36,816 nt of DNA. Origin: Bacillota bacterium (GTDB taxonomy: Bacteria; Bacillota; UBA4882; UBA8346). Positions within the stretch are counted from its first letter, which is position 1; every line of letters begins with the position of its first letter. The notes beneath the pieces were generated by a model. It had not been told where the DNA came from, searched no databases, and saw only the letters and a list, made by a program, of their open reading frames with translations. The DNA lies in assembly GCA_029553165.1 (NCBI GenBank), contig JAKPCT010000039.1, positions 1 through 36,816 of the forward strand, written 5' to 3'. Positions 1-8,976 of the stretch are shown in pieces. The position numbers were made by a program, and so were the translations under genes.

Positions 1-1022
1 AAATTGCCGCTCTCTTCGCCAATTCCAATCATTTCAATCGCCAGCGTCGGAAAGACCTTTTGATTAACCATACTGTTAACCAGGGTGTTTCCCTGCTTAA
101 CATCACCGATCACCGCTTGCAAAGCATTATTAATTACTAAATTATCTGATACCGTTCCGGCAATGGCTAACGCCTGGAGCAATGAGACCCCACTACCGGC
201 TAACATGCTAAGCGCTAATGACATTCTTGAGATCGCAATTTTTTGAAAAATCCCACCTAACAATGGGAGCTGCAGTTTAAACTGATCGATCCGTTGTTTA
301 CCCGCCTGCGTACTGTTAAGCCGAAAGTAAGTAACAATTAATGATATCAATATTACTATTAACACGATCCAATAACGATTTAAACAATTACCAACCAGCA
401 TAACGATTTTGGTTATCAGTGGAATTCCCGTATCCATCTCGGCAAAGATCGGTTCAAACTTAGGGACAACAACAATCATATACAGTAATAGTAACCCCAA
501 ACTTGCAAAACCTAATATTACCGGATAAATTAAACTGCTAATGATGAAGTTTCTTAAATTAAGTTCTTCTTCTTGATATTTGGCAAGCCTGTCAAGTACT
601 TGCGGTAATATCCCTCCGGCTTCACCCGCTCGAACCATATTAATATACAAGGCAGGAAAATGACGCGGATGCTTCTCCAAGGCAGCCGTAAAGGAATGCC
701 CTTCTTGCAACAGTCGCTGCAACTGTTGAATAATATTGGCCAATTCTCCTCTCAAAATAATCCGGTTTAAGATACCCAATGCTTTTTCAAGACTAATACC
801 GGCATTTAAAAGGCCGGCCAGTTGTTGGGTGAAATTCAGTCTCTCCTTTTTCGAAAACCGACTGATCCGTACTGAAGAATGCATCTTGGTCTCGCTTTTA
901 ATCTCCAGCGGAATTTTACCTCGCGATTTTAAAATAGCAATCAATTGTTCCCTCGAATCAGCTTCGGCTTGTCCATATTCAATTTTGCCATTATAATCAG
1001 TAGTTTTGTAAGTAAATTGCAA
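1..1022 (-). CDS. PilC/GspF-family inner-membrane protein, C-terminus beyond window
   Basis: Type II secretion/type IV pilus assembly platform protein. It is the polytopic inner-membrane partner of the assembly ATPase encoded just upstream (1132-2820). About 340 codons are present and the C-terminal part is cut by the left window edge. The frame reads QFTYKTTDYNGKIEYGQAEA at the N-terminus, the usual beta-like start of this family. A first T2SSF domain follows (LNFTQQLAGLLNAGISLEKAL, IIQQLQRLLQEGHSFTAAL, VRAGEAGG). Next come hydrophobic segments and the start of the second T2SSF domain (LSMLAGSGVSLLQALAIAG, EMIGIGEESGNL). No in-frame ATG exists after the upstream stop. I chose TTG at 1022 because a GGTGGG stretch lies 5 nt upstream and the protein then starts where relatives start. 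Identity as the PilC/GspF family is secure. Whether it serves pili, competence or secretion is not resolved. Confidence 0.9.
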   Translation of the reverse strand, partial: MQFTYKTTDYNGKIEYGQAEADSREQLIAILKSRGKIPLEIKSETKMHSSVRISRFSKKERLNFTQQLAGLLNAGISLEKALGILNRIILRGELANIIQQLQRLLQEGHSFTAALEKHPRHFPALYINMVRAGEAGGILPQVLDRLAKYQEEELNLRNFIISSLIYPVILGFASLGLLLLYMIVVVPKFEPIFAEMDTGIPLITKIVMLVGNCLNRYWIVLIVILISLIVTYFRLNSTQAGKQRIDQFKLQLPLLGGIFQKIAISRMSLALSMLAGSGVSLLQALAIAGTVSDNLVINNALQAVIGDVKQGNTLVNSMVNQKVFPTLAIEMIGIGEESGN

Positions 1023-1131
1023 ATAAACCCACCATACCTTAAGTTTCTCCGGATTCAGCTTTTTCGCTTCTGGATTCTAAATCTTTACACTTTACATCTG
1101 TTGACTTTCCTGTGGTGCTACAATATTCGAT

Positions 1132-2820
1132 TTAATCCCTTGTAACCCTAATTACTTCAGCCAGAGTTGTATAACCTTCCTTAACTTTACTTAGACCATC
1201 TTCCCGTAAAGTTCCCATTCCCCGCCGGATCGCTGCCTCGCGAATCTTCCCGGTATTGGAACGTTCCATAATCAAACGTTCCATCTCTTCATTAATGACT
1301 AACAACTCAAAAATACCCATCTGTCCCCGGTAACCAATATAATTGCACTTCTCACAACCGGCACCGTATGTCAGTTGCAGGTTACCAAGTTGATATTCAT
1401 TAATTAAATCGGTTTCAACCGTATTGGCTTGATAAGGTGCCCGGCAATGCGGGCAGATCTTGCGCACTAAACGTTGTGCCAAAACACCAAGCACCGTAGA
1501 AGCAACCAAAAACTCTTCAATCCCCATATCGATTAACCGCGTAAACGCGCTTGGGGCGTCATTAGTATGGAGGGTTGCAAAGACCAAATGCCCGGTTAAT
1601 GCTGATTGAATTGCTACTTCAGCAGTTTCACGGTCCCGAATCTCTCCCACCAGGATGATATCCGGATCATGCCTGACGATGGTTCTTAACCCCTGTGCAA
1701 AAGTGAAATTCAACTTTGGGTTAACCTGCATCTGGTTAACCCCTTTCAATTGATACTCAATCGGATCTTCAATCGTAATAATCTTCCGGGTTGGCTGGTT
1801 GACTTCCTGTAATGCCGCATAGAGAGTGGTCGTCTTACCACTTCCGGTCGGTCCGGTCACCAGGATCATCCCATGGGGTTTCGAGATTAATTCTTTGAAT
1901 ATCTTTAAGTTTGTAGCGTTAAATCCCAGCTCGGACAATCCCAACAAGATACTTTCACGATTTAGGATCCGCATTACAACTTCTTCACCAAACAAAGTCG
2001 GAGCTACTGCAACCCGCAAATCAAGGTCACGATTATCTAGCCGGAGCCGGATCCGGCCATCCTGCGGAATCCGCCGCTCGGTGATATCCATCCCGGCCAT
2101 TAATTTGATCCGCGAGACAACTGCCGGATAAAGCGCCTTCGGTGGCGATGATGTCTCCTGTAATACACCGTCGATCCTGTACCTAAGCTTTATCTCATCT
2201 TCGAAGGGCTCTAAATGAATATCGCTGGCTCCCGCTTTAACCGCTCCGGAAATAATGGTGTTTACCAACCGGATTATCGGAGCTTCATTGGCCATTGATT
2301 CTTGAGCAATATTACTGACGGCATCTTCAGTCAAGTTTTGAAACTGGTTTAAATCCGATTCGTCAAAATCCTCTAAGACAGTAGCAACTGATTCCAATGA
2401 CGCACCATAGTACTTATTTAAAGCTTCAGTCATTTGAGTCCTAGAAGCAATCGCCAATTTAATCCGGCAATTAAGCGTACTTTTAAGCTGATCAAATCCA
2501 TCCAGGTTAAGCGGTGAATCAGTAACCAGCGTCAGACAGTTATTATCAAATGCCAGCGGAAGCGCTCTTAACTTTTCAGCCTGGCGTGGTGAGATTAACT
2601 TTAATAGATTATTATCAATATTTAATTCCAATGGCTGTATATATGGTAGTCCTAATTGGATCCCCAAAGCCATTGTGTACTCTTCTTCAGTTACAAACTT
2701 ACTCTCCTTTAAAACCTCTGCAAATGACACTTCTGTTTCCTGGGCAAGTATTAAAAGTTGATCCAATTGTTCCTGGGTGATCCAACCCTGTTTAAGACAG
2801 ATATCCCCTAGTTGTTCCAT
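1132..2820 (-). CDS. PilB/GspE-family assembly ATPase
   Basis: Hexameric cytoplasmic ATPase that powers type IV pilus or type II pseudopilus assembly. It has 562 residues, the normal full length. The N-terminal MshEN-like domain (about residues 1-150) contains the repeat LGDICLKQGWITQEQLDQLL; this domain type binds cyclic di-GMP in some relatives, but binding here is only inferred. The ATPase core has Walker A GPTGSGKTT (323-331), Asp box ITIEDP (348-353), Walker B DPDIILVGEIRD (385-396) and His box HLVFATLHTND (411-421). A zinc-binding pair of CxxC motifs lies at Cys457/460 and Cys489/492. The ATG has GAGGG upstream. The pilC-like gene follows 109 nt downstream on the same strand with no pilT between, so the pair probably forms the core of a pilin or pseudopilin operon continuing leftwards. 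Confidence 0.95.
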   Translation of the reverse strand: MEQLGDICLKQGWITQEQLDQLLILAQETEVSFAEVLKESKFVTEEEYTMALGIQLGLPYIQPLELNIDNNLLKLISPRQAEKLRALPLAFDNNCLTLVTDSPLNLDGFDQLKSTLNCRIKLAIASRTQMTEALNKYYGASLESVATVLEDFDESDLNQFQNLTEDAVSNIAQESMANEAPIIRLVNTIISGAVKAGASDIHLEPFEDEIKLRYRIDGVLQETSSPPKALYPAVVSRIKLMAGMDITERRIPQDGRIRLRLDNRDLDLRVAVAPTLFGEEVVMRILNRESILLGLSELGFNATNLKIFKELISKPHGMILVTGPTGSGKTTTLYAALQEVNQPTRKIITIEDPIEYQLKGVNQMQVNPKLNFTFAQGLRTIVRHDPDIILVGEIRDRETAEVAIQSALTGHLVFATLHTNDAPSAFTRLIDMGIEEFLVASTVLGVLAQRLVRKICPHCRAPYQANTVETDLINEYQLGNLQLTYGAGCEKCNYIGYRGQMGIFELLVINEEMERLIMERSNTGKIREAAIRRGMGTLREDGLSKVKEGYTTLAEVIRVTRD

Positions 2821-2899
2821 TATTTCCCTCGATCAATAACAAATTTATTGTCAATTTTCACCAAAACAATTAAAAATCCTGCTACCAGTTTTAAAAAAC

Positions 2900-2942
2900 A
2901 AAACTCATCTTTATTAAGTTATCTTAATAAAAAATGAGTTTT
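2900..2942 (-). terminator. Intrinsic terminator after hisG
   Basis: Long inverted repeat: AAAACTCAT (2900-2908) pairs with ATGAGTTTT (2934-2942), and inside it TTTATTAAG (2910-2918) pairs with CTTAATAAA (2923-2931) around a 4-nt loop. On the minus strand a G followed by a T run comes after the stem. It lies 47 nt past the hisG stop and before the pilB start, so it most likely ends the hisG transcript. Confidence 0.75.
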
Positions 2943-2988
2943 TGAAAAAATTTGCTTTTTATCAAACAAAAACTAAAAATAACCTTTA

Positions 2989-3861
2989 TCAGTAGATCAC
3001 TTTATTTAACGGGTACTCAACGATTCCTTGAGCACCGGCACGCTTCAACTGCGGGATTAACTCCCTAACCTTCTTCTCATCCAGAATTGCTTCGATTGCA
3101 ACCCATTCCGGATCTGATAACTGTGAAATGGTAGGATTTTTTAGCGATTCAATAATCTTCAATACCGCATCCATATCCTGTTTTTTAAGATTCATCTTTA
3201 GACCAACTTTACCTTCAGCTGTTAAAGCACCCTTCAACAACATGGCAATATTCTCAATCTTCTGCCGTTTCCAGGGATCTTCCCAAGCTGCTTTATTGGC
3301 AATCAATTGGTTTTTAACCTCTAACACAGTATCAATAATTCGCAGTTTATTAGCTCGTAATGAACTACCGGTCTCAGTAATCTCAACGATTGCATCTGCT
3401 AATACCGGCGGTTTAACTTCGGTAGCTCCCCAGGAGAACTCGATGTCTGCTTTGACACCATGACTAGCAAAATAATCTTCAGTAACATGAATTAGTTCGG
3501 TAGCAATACGTTTGCCAGCTAAATCGGAAGCTTTCTGAAATGGCGAATCATTTGGTACCGCTAACACCCAACGGCACGGAGTTAATGTTTGTTTGGAATA
3601 CACTAAGTCAGCTACGGCAACAACATCAGAATGATTATCCAAGATCCAGTCGTTACCAGTAATCCCGGCATCCAACACTCCTTCCTCAACATAGCGTGAC
3701 ATCTCTTGAGCTCTGATTAACATACCCTCTAATTCCGGATCATCAATTGCCGGATAGTAGGAACGTTCGTTGGCCGAAATACTAAATCCGGCTTTTTTAA
3801 AAAGTCGAAATGTTGACTCTTGCAAACTACCTTTAGGCAATCCGAGTTTCAATTGCGGCAC
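2989..3861 (-). CDS. hisG: ATP phosphoribosyltransferase, long form
   Basis: Catalyses the first step of histidine biosynthesis, joining ATP and phosphoribosyl pyrophosphate to give phosphoribosyl-ATP. At 290 residues it is the long form: a periplasmic-binding-protein-like catalytic region (about 1-210, starting [11 protein letters not shown], with GITGNDWI and the phosphate-binding-type stretch [10 protein letters not shown]... [12 protein letters not shown]) plus the C-terminal ACT-like regulatory domain (about 215-290, ending ...[14 protein letters not shown]). The long form does not need HisZ, and histidine feedback is expected. The start is GTG at 3861 with AAAGGAGAG upstream. No other his gene is adjacent; it is a single-gene unit with its own promoter and terminator. 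Confidence 0.96.
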   Translation of the reverse strand: MPQLKLGLPKGSLQESTFRLFKKAGFSISANERSYYPAIDDPELEGMLIRAQEMSRYVEEGVLDAGITGNDWILDNHSDVVAVADLVYSKQTLTPCRWVLAVPNDSPFQKASDLAGKRIATELIHVTEDYFASHGVKADIEFSWGATEVKPPVLADAIVEITETGSSLRANKLRIIDTVLEVKNQLIANKAAWEDPWKRQKIENIAMLLKGALTAEGKVGLKMNLKKQDMDAVLKIIESLKNPTISQLSDPEWVAIEAILDEKKVRELIPQLKRAGAQGIVEYPLNKVIY

Positions 3862-3922
3862 AATAATCTCTCCTTTGATACATTTCTAATTCCGTAAATT
3901 TATCAGTATAAATTCAGTAATC

Positions 3923-3940
3923 AGATAACTGTTGTTATCT
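3923..3940. repeat. Small perfect hairpin in the hisG leader
   Basis: AGATAAC (3923-3929), loop TGTT, GTTATCT (3934-3940). It lies within the roughly 125-nt untranslated leader of hisG, between the consensus promoter and the GTG start. A GGAATTAGAA decamer occurs on the minus strand on either side of it. It could be an operator or a leader structure. No T-box motif or T-tract accompanies it. Confidence 0.35.
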
Positions 3941-3996
3941 TCTAGCTCGCGTATTCTAATTCCTGTTTTTTTAACTATCTTTAACTAATATTTCAA

Positions 3997-4025
3997 ATTA
4001 TAATCTGCCATATTACAAATGTCAA
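3997..4025 (-). promoter_or_regulatory. Consensus sigma-A promoter for hisG
   Basis: On the minus strand a perfect TTGACA (-35, plus-strand positions 4020-4025) is followed after exactly 17 nt by a perfect TATAAT (-10, 3997-4002). The predicted start point near 3990 leaves about 125 nt of leader before the hisG GTG. Confidence 0.85.
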
Positions 4026-4103
4026 CCGTAGCCAATCTGTTGTGAATATTTCTTTTTAAAGAATTATTGCTATTCAAATATAGTTAAGGTTTTATTATCC
4101 ATT

Positions 4104-4133
4104 TTGCAGTAATTATGATTCAATTTCTAGAAT
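4104..4133 (+). promoter_or_regulatory. Candidate promoter for first GYF_2 gene
   Basis: TTGCAG (4104-4109) and TAGAAT (4128-4133) are separated by 18 nt, about 50 nt before the ATG at 4181. Match to consensus is moderate. The rest of the 319-nt divergent spacer (3862-4180) is AT-rich and holds no convincing ORF. Confidence 0.4.
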
Positions 4134-4180
4134 AATTTATTTAAATTGACATAAATTACTTGTTAAAGGTGGGCAGTTTA

Positions 4181-5257
4181 ATGCGTTATTATATTCAACG
4201 CGATGGCAACCCCTTAGGGCCATTCACCATTGAAGAATTAAAGGAACTTTTAGTTATTGGCAGCATTTCCAAAATTGATCTTGCTGCTTTGGAAGGCACA
4301 AATGATTACCGTCCGCTTGCTGAAATAATGTTGGAAAATCAGTCCGCAACCGTCAGCATCACAGAAAACCAAACACCAAACCAACCGATAGCTTCAAGTA
4401 CCGGTTTTTCAACAAATAACTATTCTGAACCACCTTCATCCAATTATAGCAGCGCTTCATTTTATGAACAGCCGCTTTCTTTTCAAAGAAAAGATTTATT
4501 CGCTACTGCTTTAGAACTCTTGAAGGATAATTTTTTCAGTTGGTTTGCAATATTATTACTTCCAGCAATTACTGTAATTCCATGTCTAATATTTACTTCC
4601 AAAATTATAATGCAAACCCTTTCTTTATTAAAGTCAATAATTACAGACTTTACGAAAATTAATGCCGAACAAATTGTTCAACAACTAAACCCAATTAACT
4701 TCATTATTATCCTTGGATTCCTTTTACTAGCCTACTATTTATACATATGTTCACGAATAATGATTACCTCAAAAGTTGCTATTATGGAAACAGAAGGGTA
4801 TATTTCGCCGTTTTCAACTCTCTTTATACAGAGCCAGTCAAAAGTTCTACCATTTTTAGCAGTTAACTTTATTATTTTTTTAATTAATTTATTGATCGGT
4901 TACGCTATCAATTCTTTATTACCTATTGATGAAAAAATTGTTACTAGACTGATAACAGCGTTGATACAGACCTTCGTTCTTCCAAAGTTAATCATATTAT
5001 TATACGCTGTAATATTAGAAGATGGAAGTTTTATCTATAATCTGAGCTTTGGTTGGAAAGTTGCAAAAGGTAATTATCTTAGAGTTTTTTGTTACATACT
5101 AACCTTTAATATTATTACCTTTATCACTCTTATTTCATGCTTTGGACAAATATTCTTACCGATATTAATTATCTTTCAGAATATTATATTCACATTACTA
5201 TATCTTGAAATTGTTAAACATCATGAATTCAACGAAAATAAGTCCCTTACTTTTTGA
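4181..5257 (+). CDS. GYF_2 (DUF4339) domain membrane protein, copy 1
   Basis: Protein of 358 residues and unknown function. Residues 1-50 form a GYF_2/DUF4339 domain (MRYYIQRDG, LGPFTIEELKELL, DLAALEG, YRPLAEI), a small fold that often binds proline-rich peptides or sits on membrane proteins. Residues about 55-100 are a Ser/Asn/Thr-rich linker. From about 105 on there are five or six hydrophobic segments with SFGWKVAKGNYLRVF near the end, a layout like DUF975/GPDPase_memb-type integral membrane proteins. I chose ATG 4181 over an in-frame TTG at 4160 because AAAGGTGGG lies 7-8 nt before it and because copy 2 (5781) starts at the same point. It is a paralog of the 316-residue product encoded at 5781-6731. 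A strong terminator follows. Confidence 0.82.
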   Translation: MRYYIQRDGNPLGPFTIEELKELLVIGSISKIDLAALEGTNDYRPLAEIMLENQSATVSITENQTPNQPIASSTGFSTNNYSEPPSSNYSSASFYEQPLSFQRKDLFATALELLKDNFFSWFAILLLPAITVIPCLIFTSKIIMQTLSLLKSIITDFTKINAEQIVQQLNPINFIIILGFLLLAYYLYICSRIMITSKVAIMETEGYISPFSTLFIQSQSKVLPFLAVNFIIFLINLLIGYAINSLLPIDEKIVTRLITALIQTFVLPKLIILLYAVILEDGSFIYNLSFGWKVAKGNYLRVFCYILTFNIITFITLISCFGQIFLPILIIFQNIIFTLLYLEIVKHHEFNENKSLTF

Positions 5258-5296
5258 GTCGCCATTCCAATATAAGAGCCGTATAAATACCAAAAA

Positions 5297-5440
5297 TTAC
5301 TTGAAGTTATCTATTCATGATAAAGCCCAAGCTATTTTTCTACAAATACTTGGGCTTTTTAATAATATTCCCACACTGGAATAAAGTTTAATTGCCTGTC
5401 CATACTCTTGTTTCCGGAATAACTCATCTGCCCTGCCCAA
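5297..5440 (-). pseudogene. Possible remnant of a TPR protein
   Basis: On the minus strand, codons from 5440 read LGRADELFRKQEYGQAIKLY, then SSVGILLKSP and RKIAWALS, then TGA (5315-5317), IDNFK and TAA (5297-5299). The spacing of Ala, Tyr and hydrophobic residues resembles one tetratricopeptide repeat and the start of the next. Both stops are one base from the residues expected in a TPR (CGA Arg to TGA, GAA Glu to TAA). There is no start codon with a ribosome binding site. The plus-strand terminator at 5322-5362 lies inside the stretch, so chance resemblance is possible. Confidence 0.3.
5322..5362 (+). terminator. Intrinsic terminator after GYF_2 copy 1
   Basis: AAAGCCCAAG (5322-5331) pairs perfectly with CTTGGGCTTT (5349-5358) across a 17-nt loop and is followed by a T run. 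It lies 65 nt past the stop of the gene ending at 5257. Confidence 0.85.
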
Positions 5441-5606
5441 CTAACTTAAAATGAATCATTTTTAATAACAAAAATATTTTTTAAATTTCACAGAAGCTTT
5501 TTTCACCCCACAATTATCCATTTTGAAGGAATTTTTACATTAAACTAGAATAATAATTTTACTCACTGTTTAAATTATAAGATTGGAAAAATAGAAGAAA
5601 AAACAA

Positions 5607-5717
5607 TTGAAGTATTATATTCAGTAAAATAGTGTTAATCTCGATCCTTTTACTAAAATAGAGATTAATGAACTATTGATTAGCGAAAGTAAACGAAGAC
5701 ATCAATTTTATCAATAG
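5607..5717 (+). pseudogene. Decayed third copy of the GYF_2 gene
   Basis: The frame from 5607 reads LKYYIQ, stop (TAA 5625-5627), NSVNLDPFTKIEINELLISE, SKRRHQFYQ, stop (TAG 5715-5717). It aligns without gaps to the starts of both intact neighbours (MRYYIQRDGNPLGPFTIEEL and MHYYIKRNGTLLGPFTKNEI). The start codon is now TTG without a clear ribosome binding site, an internal stop sits at the Arg position, and the Gly of the LGPF motif is Asp. Homology is lost after about 35 codons; a later in-frame-shifted piece reads INLIESAEVKDII before a stop. It is a dead fragment of a third tandem paralog. The rest of the 523-nt spacer (5363-5606 and 5718-5780) is AT-rich with no ORF I can support apart from the TPR-like remnant. 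Confidence 0.7.
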
Positions 5718-5780
5718 TTTTTATATTAATTTAATCGAAAGTGCTGAAGTTAAAGATATTATTTAAATTGGTGAGACAAA

Positions 5781-6731
5781 ATGCATTATTACATTAAAAG
5801 AAACGGTACCTTATTAGGACCCTTTACCAAAAATGAAATCCAATCATTGTTAAACCGTGGTTGCCTTTTTGTCACTGACTTAGCTGCAGCAGAAGGAGAT
5901 TCCCATTTTCGTTCCTTGTTGGAATTAAACTTTAAAACAGCAGACAAAGAACTGATATCAGGGCGACCAATAGTTAACTATTCAAATTCACAGTCCATCT
6001 ATAAAAGATCTTTTCTGGCAAAAGCTTATGAATTATACTGGTTTCGAGCTAACTTTTGGGTTTGTTTGACAGCAATGTTTTTATTAGCACTTAATCTTTT
6101 AAAGGTGATATCATTTAATGAACAGGTTGAGTTGAATTATACTGCGATCATTCAACATAGATATCTGGTAAGTTATCTACTTGTGATTACTGTTTTAATT
6201 ATTATACGAGGAACCTCCGAACTGGAATCGGGAATTCATTTTTACATAACTGATGTCGTAATCAATGCCCACAAAAAATTACTTCTGTTTTTAACTGCAA
6301 TTTGTATCCTGGTTTTGCCGTTATTTCTTATTAACATAATTTATCCCGATTTTTTAGTCAATCATAACCGATATGCCGTTTTAATTATTTATTCATGTTT
6401 AACTTGTAAACTGCTTCCCTTACCAATATATGTTGTTTCCAATAAACTACATCCATTTGATTATCTGTCATTAACCTGGAACAGTACTAAAGGTTTAAAG
6501 ACGATCCTGCTACTCTTTTCTCTATTTATCAGCATCAAACTGGTATATCCCTTAGTAGCTTTGATTCATCAGTATGAAATATCCCGGGGATATGGTAAAA
6601 TTCCGCTAACAATCATTGCCTTCATATTATTTCTCCAATTTATCATCTTTGCTGTCATTGCTTTTACAGTATACTGCATTGAATTAAAAGATAATCATCT
6701 TCAGTCAATTGACACCAAATCTAAGCTATAA
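5781..6731 (+). CDS. GYF_2 (DUF4339) domain membrane protein, copy 2
   Basis: Protein of 316 residues and unknown function, paralogous to the protein from 4181. Residues 1-50 are a GYF_2 domain (MHYYIKRNG, LGPFTKNEIQSLL, DLAAAEG, HFRSLLEL). The linker is shorter than in copy 1. Residues about 75-300 contain roughly six hydrophobic segments (for example YLLVITVLIIIRG, LLLFLTAICILVLPLFLINI, ILLLFSLFISIKLVYPLVAL). The LTWNSTKGL stretch near residue 235 corresponds to SFGWKVAKGNYLRVF of copy 1. The ATG has GGTGAG 5-7 nt upstream. It is convergent with groEL, sharing a bidirectional terminator. The membrane domains of the two copies look far more diverged than their GYF_2 heads. Confidence 0.82.
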   Translation: MHYYIKRNGTLLGPFTKNEIQSLLNRGCLFVTDLAAAEGDSHFRSLLELNFKTADKELISGRPIVNYSNSQSIYKRSFLAKAYELYWFRANFWVCLTAMFLLALNLLKVISFNEQVELNYTAIIQHRYLVSYLLVITVLIIIRGTSELESGIHFYITDVVINAHKKLLLFLTAICILVLPLFLINIIYPDFLVNHNRYAVLIIYSCLTCKLLPLPIYVVSNKLHPFDYLSLTWNSTKGLKTILLLFSLFISIKLVYPLVALIHQYEISRGYGKIPLTIIAFILFLQFIIFAVIAFTVYCIELKDNHLQSIDTKSKL

Positions 6732-6736
6732 GATCA

Positions 6737-6764
6737 AAAAAGACTCGGCAAGCCGAGTCTTTTT
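6737..6764. terminator. Bidirectional terminator between GYF_2 copy 2 and groEL
   Basis: GACTCGGC (6742-6749) and GCCGAGTC (6752-6759) form a GC-rich stem flanked by a run of A on the left and T on the right. It can therefore stop transcripts from the plus-strand gene ending at 6731 and from groEL ending at 6784. Confidence 0.9.
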
Positions 6765-6783
6765 ATCTTCGCAAAACAGCGAA

Positions 6784-8415
<1,632 letters not shown>

Positions 8416-8437
8416 TCACCTTCCTTTTCAACATTAA

Positions 8438-8728
8438 TTATCCAGCAACGATTGCCAAAATGTCACTTTCTTTTAAAACCATGTACTCTTCACCGTCGAT
8501 CTTAACTTCAGTACCGGCGTATTTAGCAAAAAGTACTTTATCATCAACTTTCACTTCCAAAGCTACTCGTTGACCGTTTTCGAGCAGTTTTCCGGTACCT
8601 ACTGCTAAAACTTTACCCATTTGAGGTTTCTCTTTGGCAGTATCAGGAAGTACAATTCCGCTCTTGGTCTTTTCTTCAGATTCTAATACTTTAATAACAA
8701 TTCTTTCTCCTAATGGTTTAATATTCAT
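8438..8728 (-). CDS. groS: Co-chaperonin GroES (Hsp10)
   Basis: Heptameric lid of the GroEL chamber. It has 96 residues and starts [14 protein letters not shown]. It carries the mobile-loop region [19 protein letters not shown] that docks onto GroEL and the conserved [18 protein letters not shown]. An in-frame TTG at 8746 would add six residues but would place the GAGGAGG ribosome binding site inside the coding region. ATG 8728, 7 nt after that site, is the start. Confidence 0.98.
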   Translation of the reverse strand: MNIKPLGERIVIKVLESEEKTKSGIVLPDTAKEKPQMGKVLAVGTGKLLENGQRVALEVKVDDKVLFAKYAGTEVKIDGEEYMVLKESDILAIVAG

Positions 8729-8761
8729 TATTTCGCCTCCTCTCAAATCTTAAAATTATTA

Positions 8762-8788
8762 TTAGCACTCAACCCCAATGAGTGCTAA
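8762..8788. promoter_or_regulatory. CIRCE operator (HrcA binding site) of groESL
   Basis: Perfect TTAGCACTC-N9-GAGTGCTAA inverted repeat (8762-8770 and 8780-8788), the class I heat-shock operator bound by the repressor HrcA. It lies between the -10 box and the groES start. HrcA itself is not encoded in this window. Confidence 0.97.
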
Positions 8789-8803
8789 TCATCTCTATCC
8801 ATG

Positions 8804-8832
8804 ATTTTATATAACTCTCTTATGATAAGCAA
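8804..8832 (-). promoter_or_regulatory. Promoter of groES-groEL
   Basis: Minus-strand TTGCTT (plus positions 8827-8832) and TAAAAT (8804-8809) are separated by 17 nt. The CIRCE operator begins 15 nt downstream of the -10 box, the usual arrangement for HrcA repression. Confidence 0.7.
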
Positions 8833-8976
8833 CAAAGTAAAATCCTTCTCTGGGATTATTTTCTTTGATTTTAGGTTATTTATGCAAAATAACTAAATAT
8901 TTCTTTATATTATTTGGTTTTTCTCGTTGTTTTAGTAAAAACTATAGTTAAAAATTGCAATAAAGGTAAACTGCAA

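Noticed and set aside
3862-3996. T-box riboswitch in the hisG leader
   Set aside because: No AGGGTGG-type T-box sequence and no terminator with T run is present; the leader is short.
4160-4180. Upstream TTG start for GYF_2 copy 1
   Set aside because: The AAAGGTGGG ribosome binding site lies inside that extension and is spaced for ATG 4181, which also matches the paralog start.
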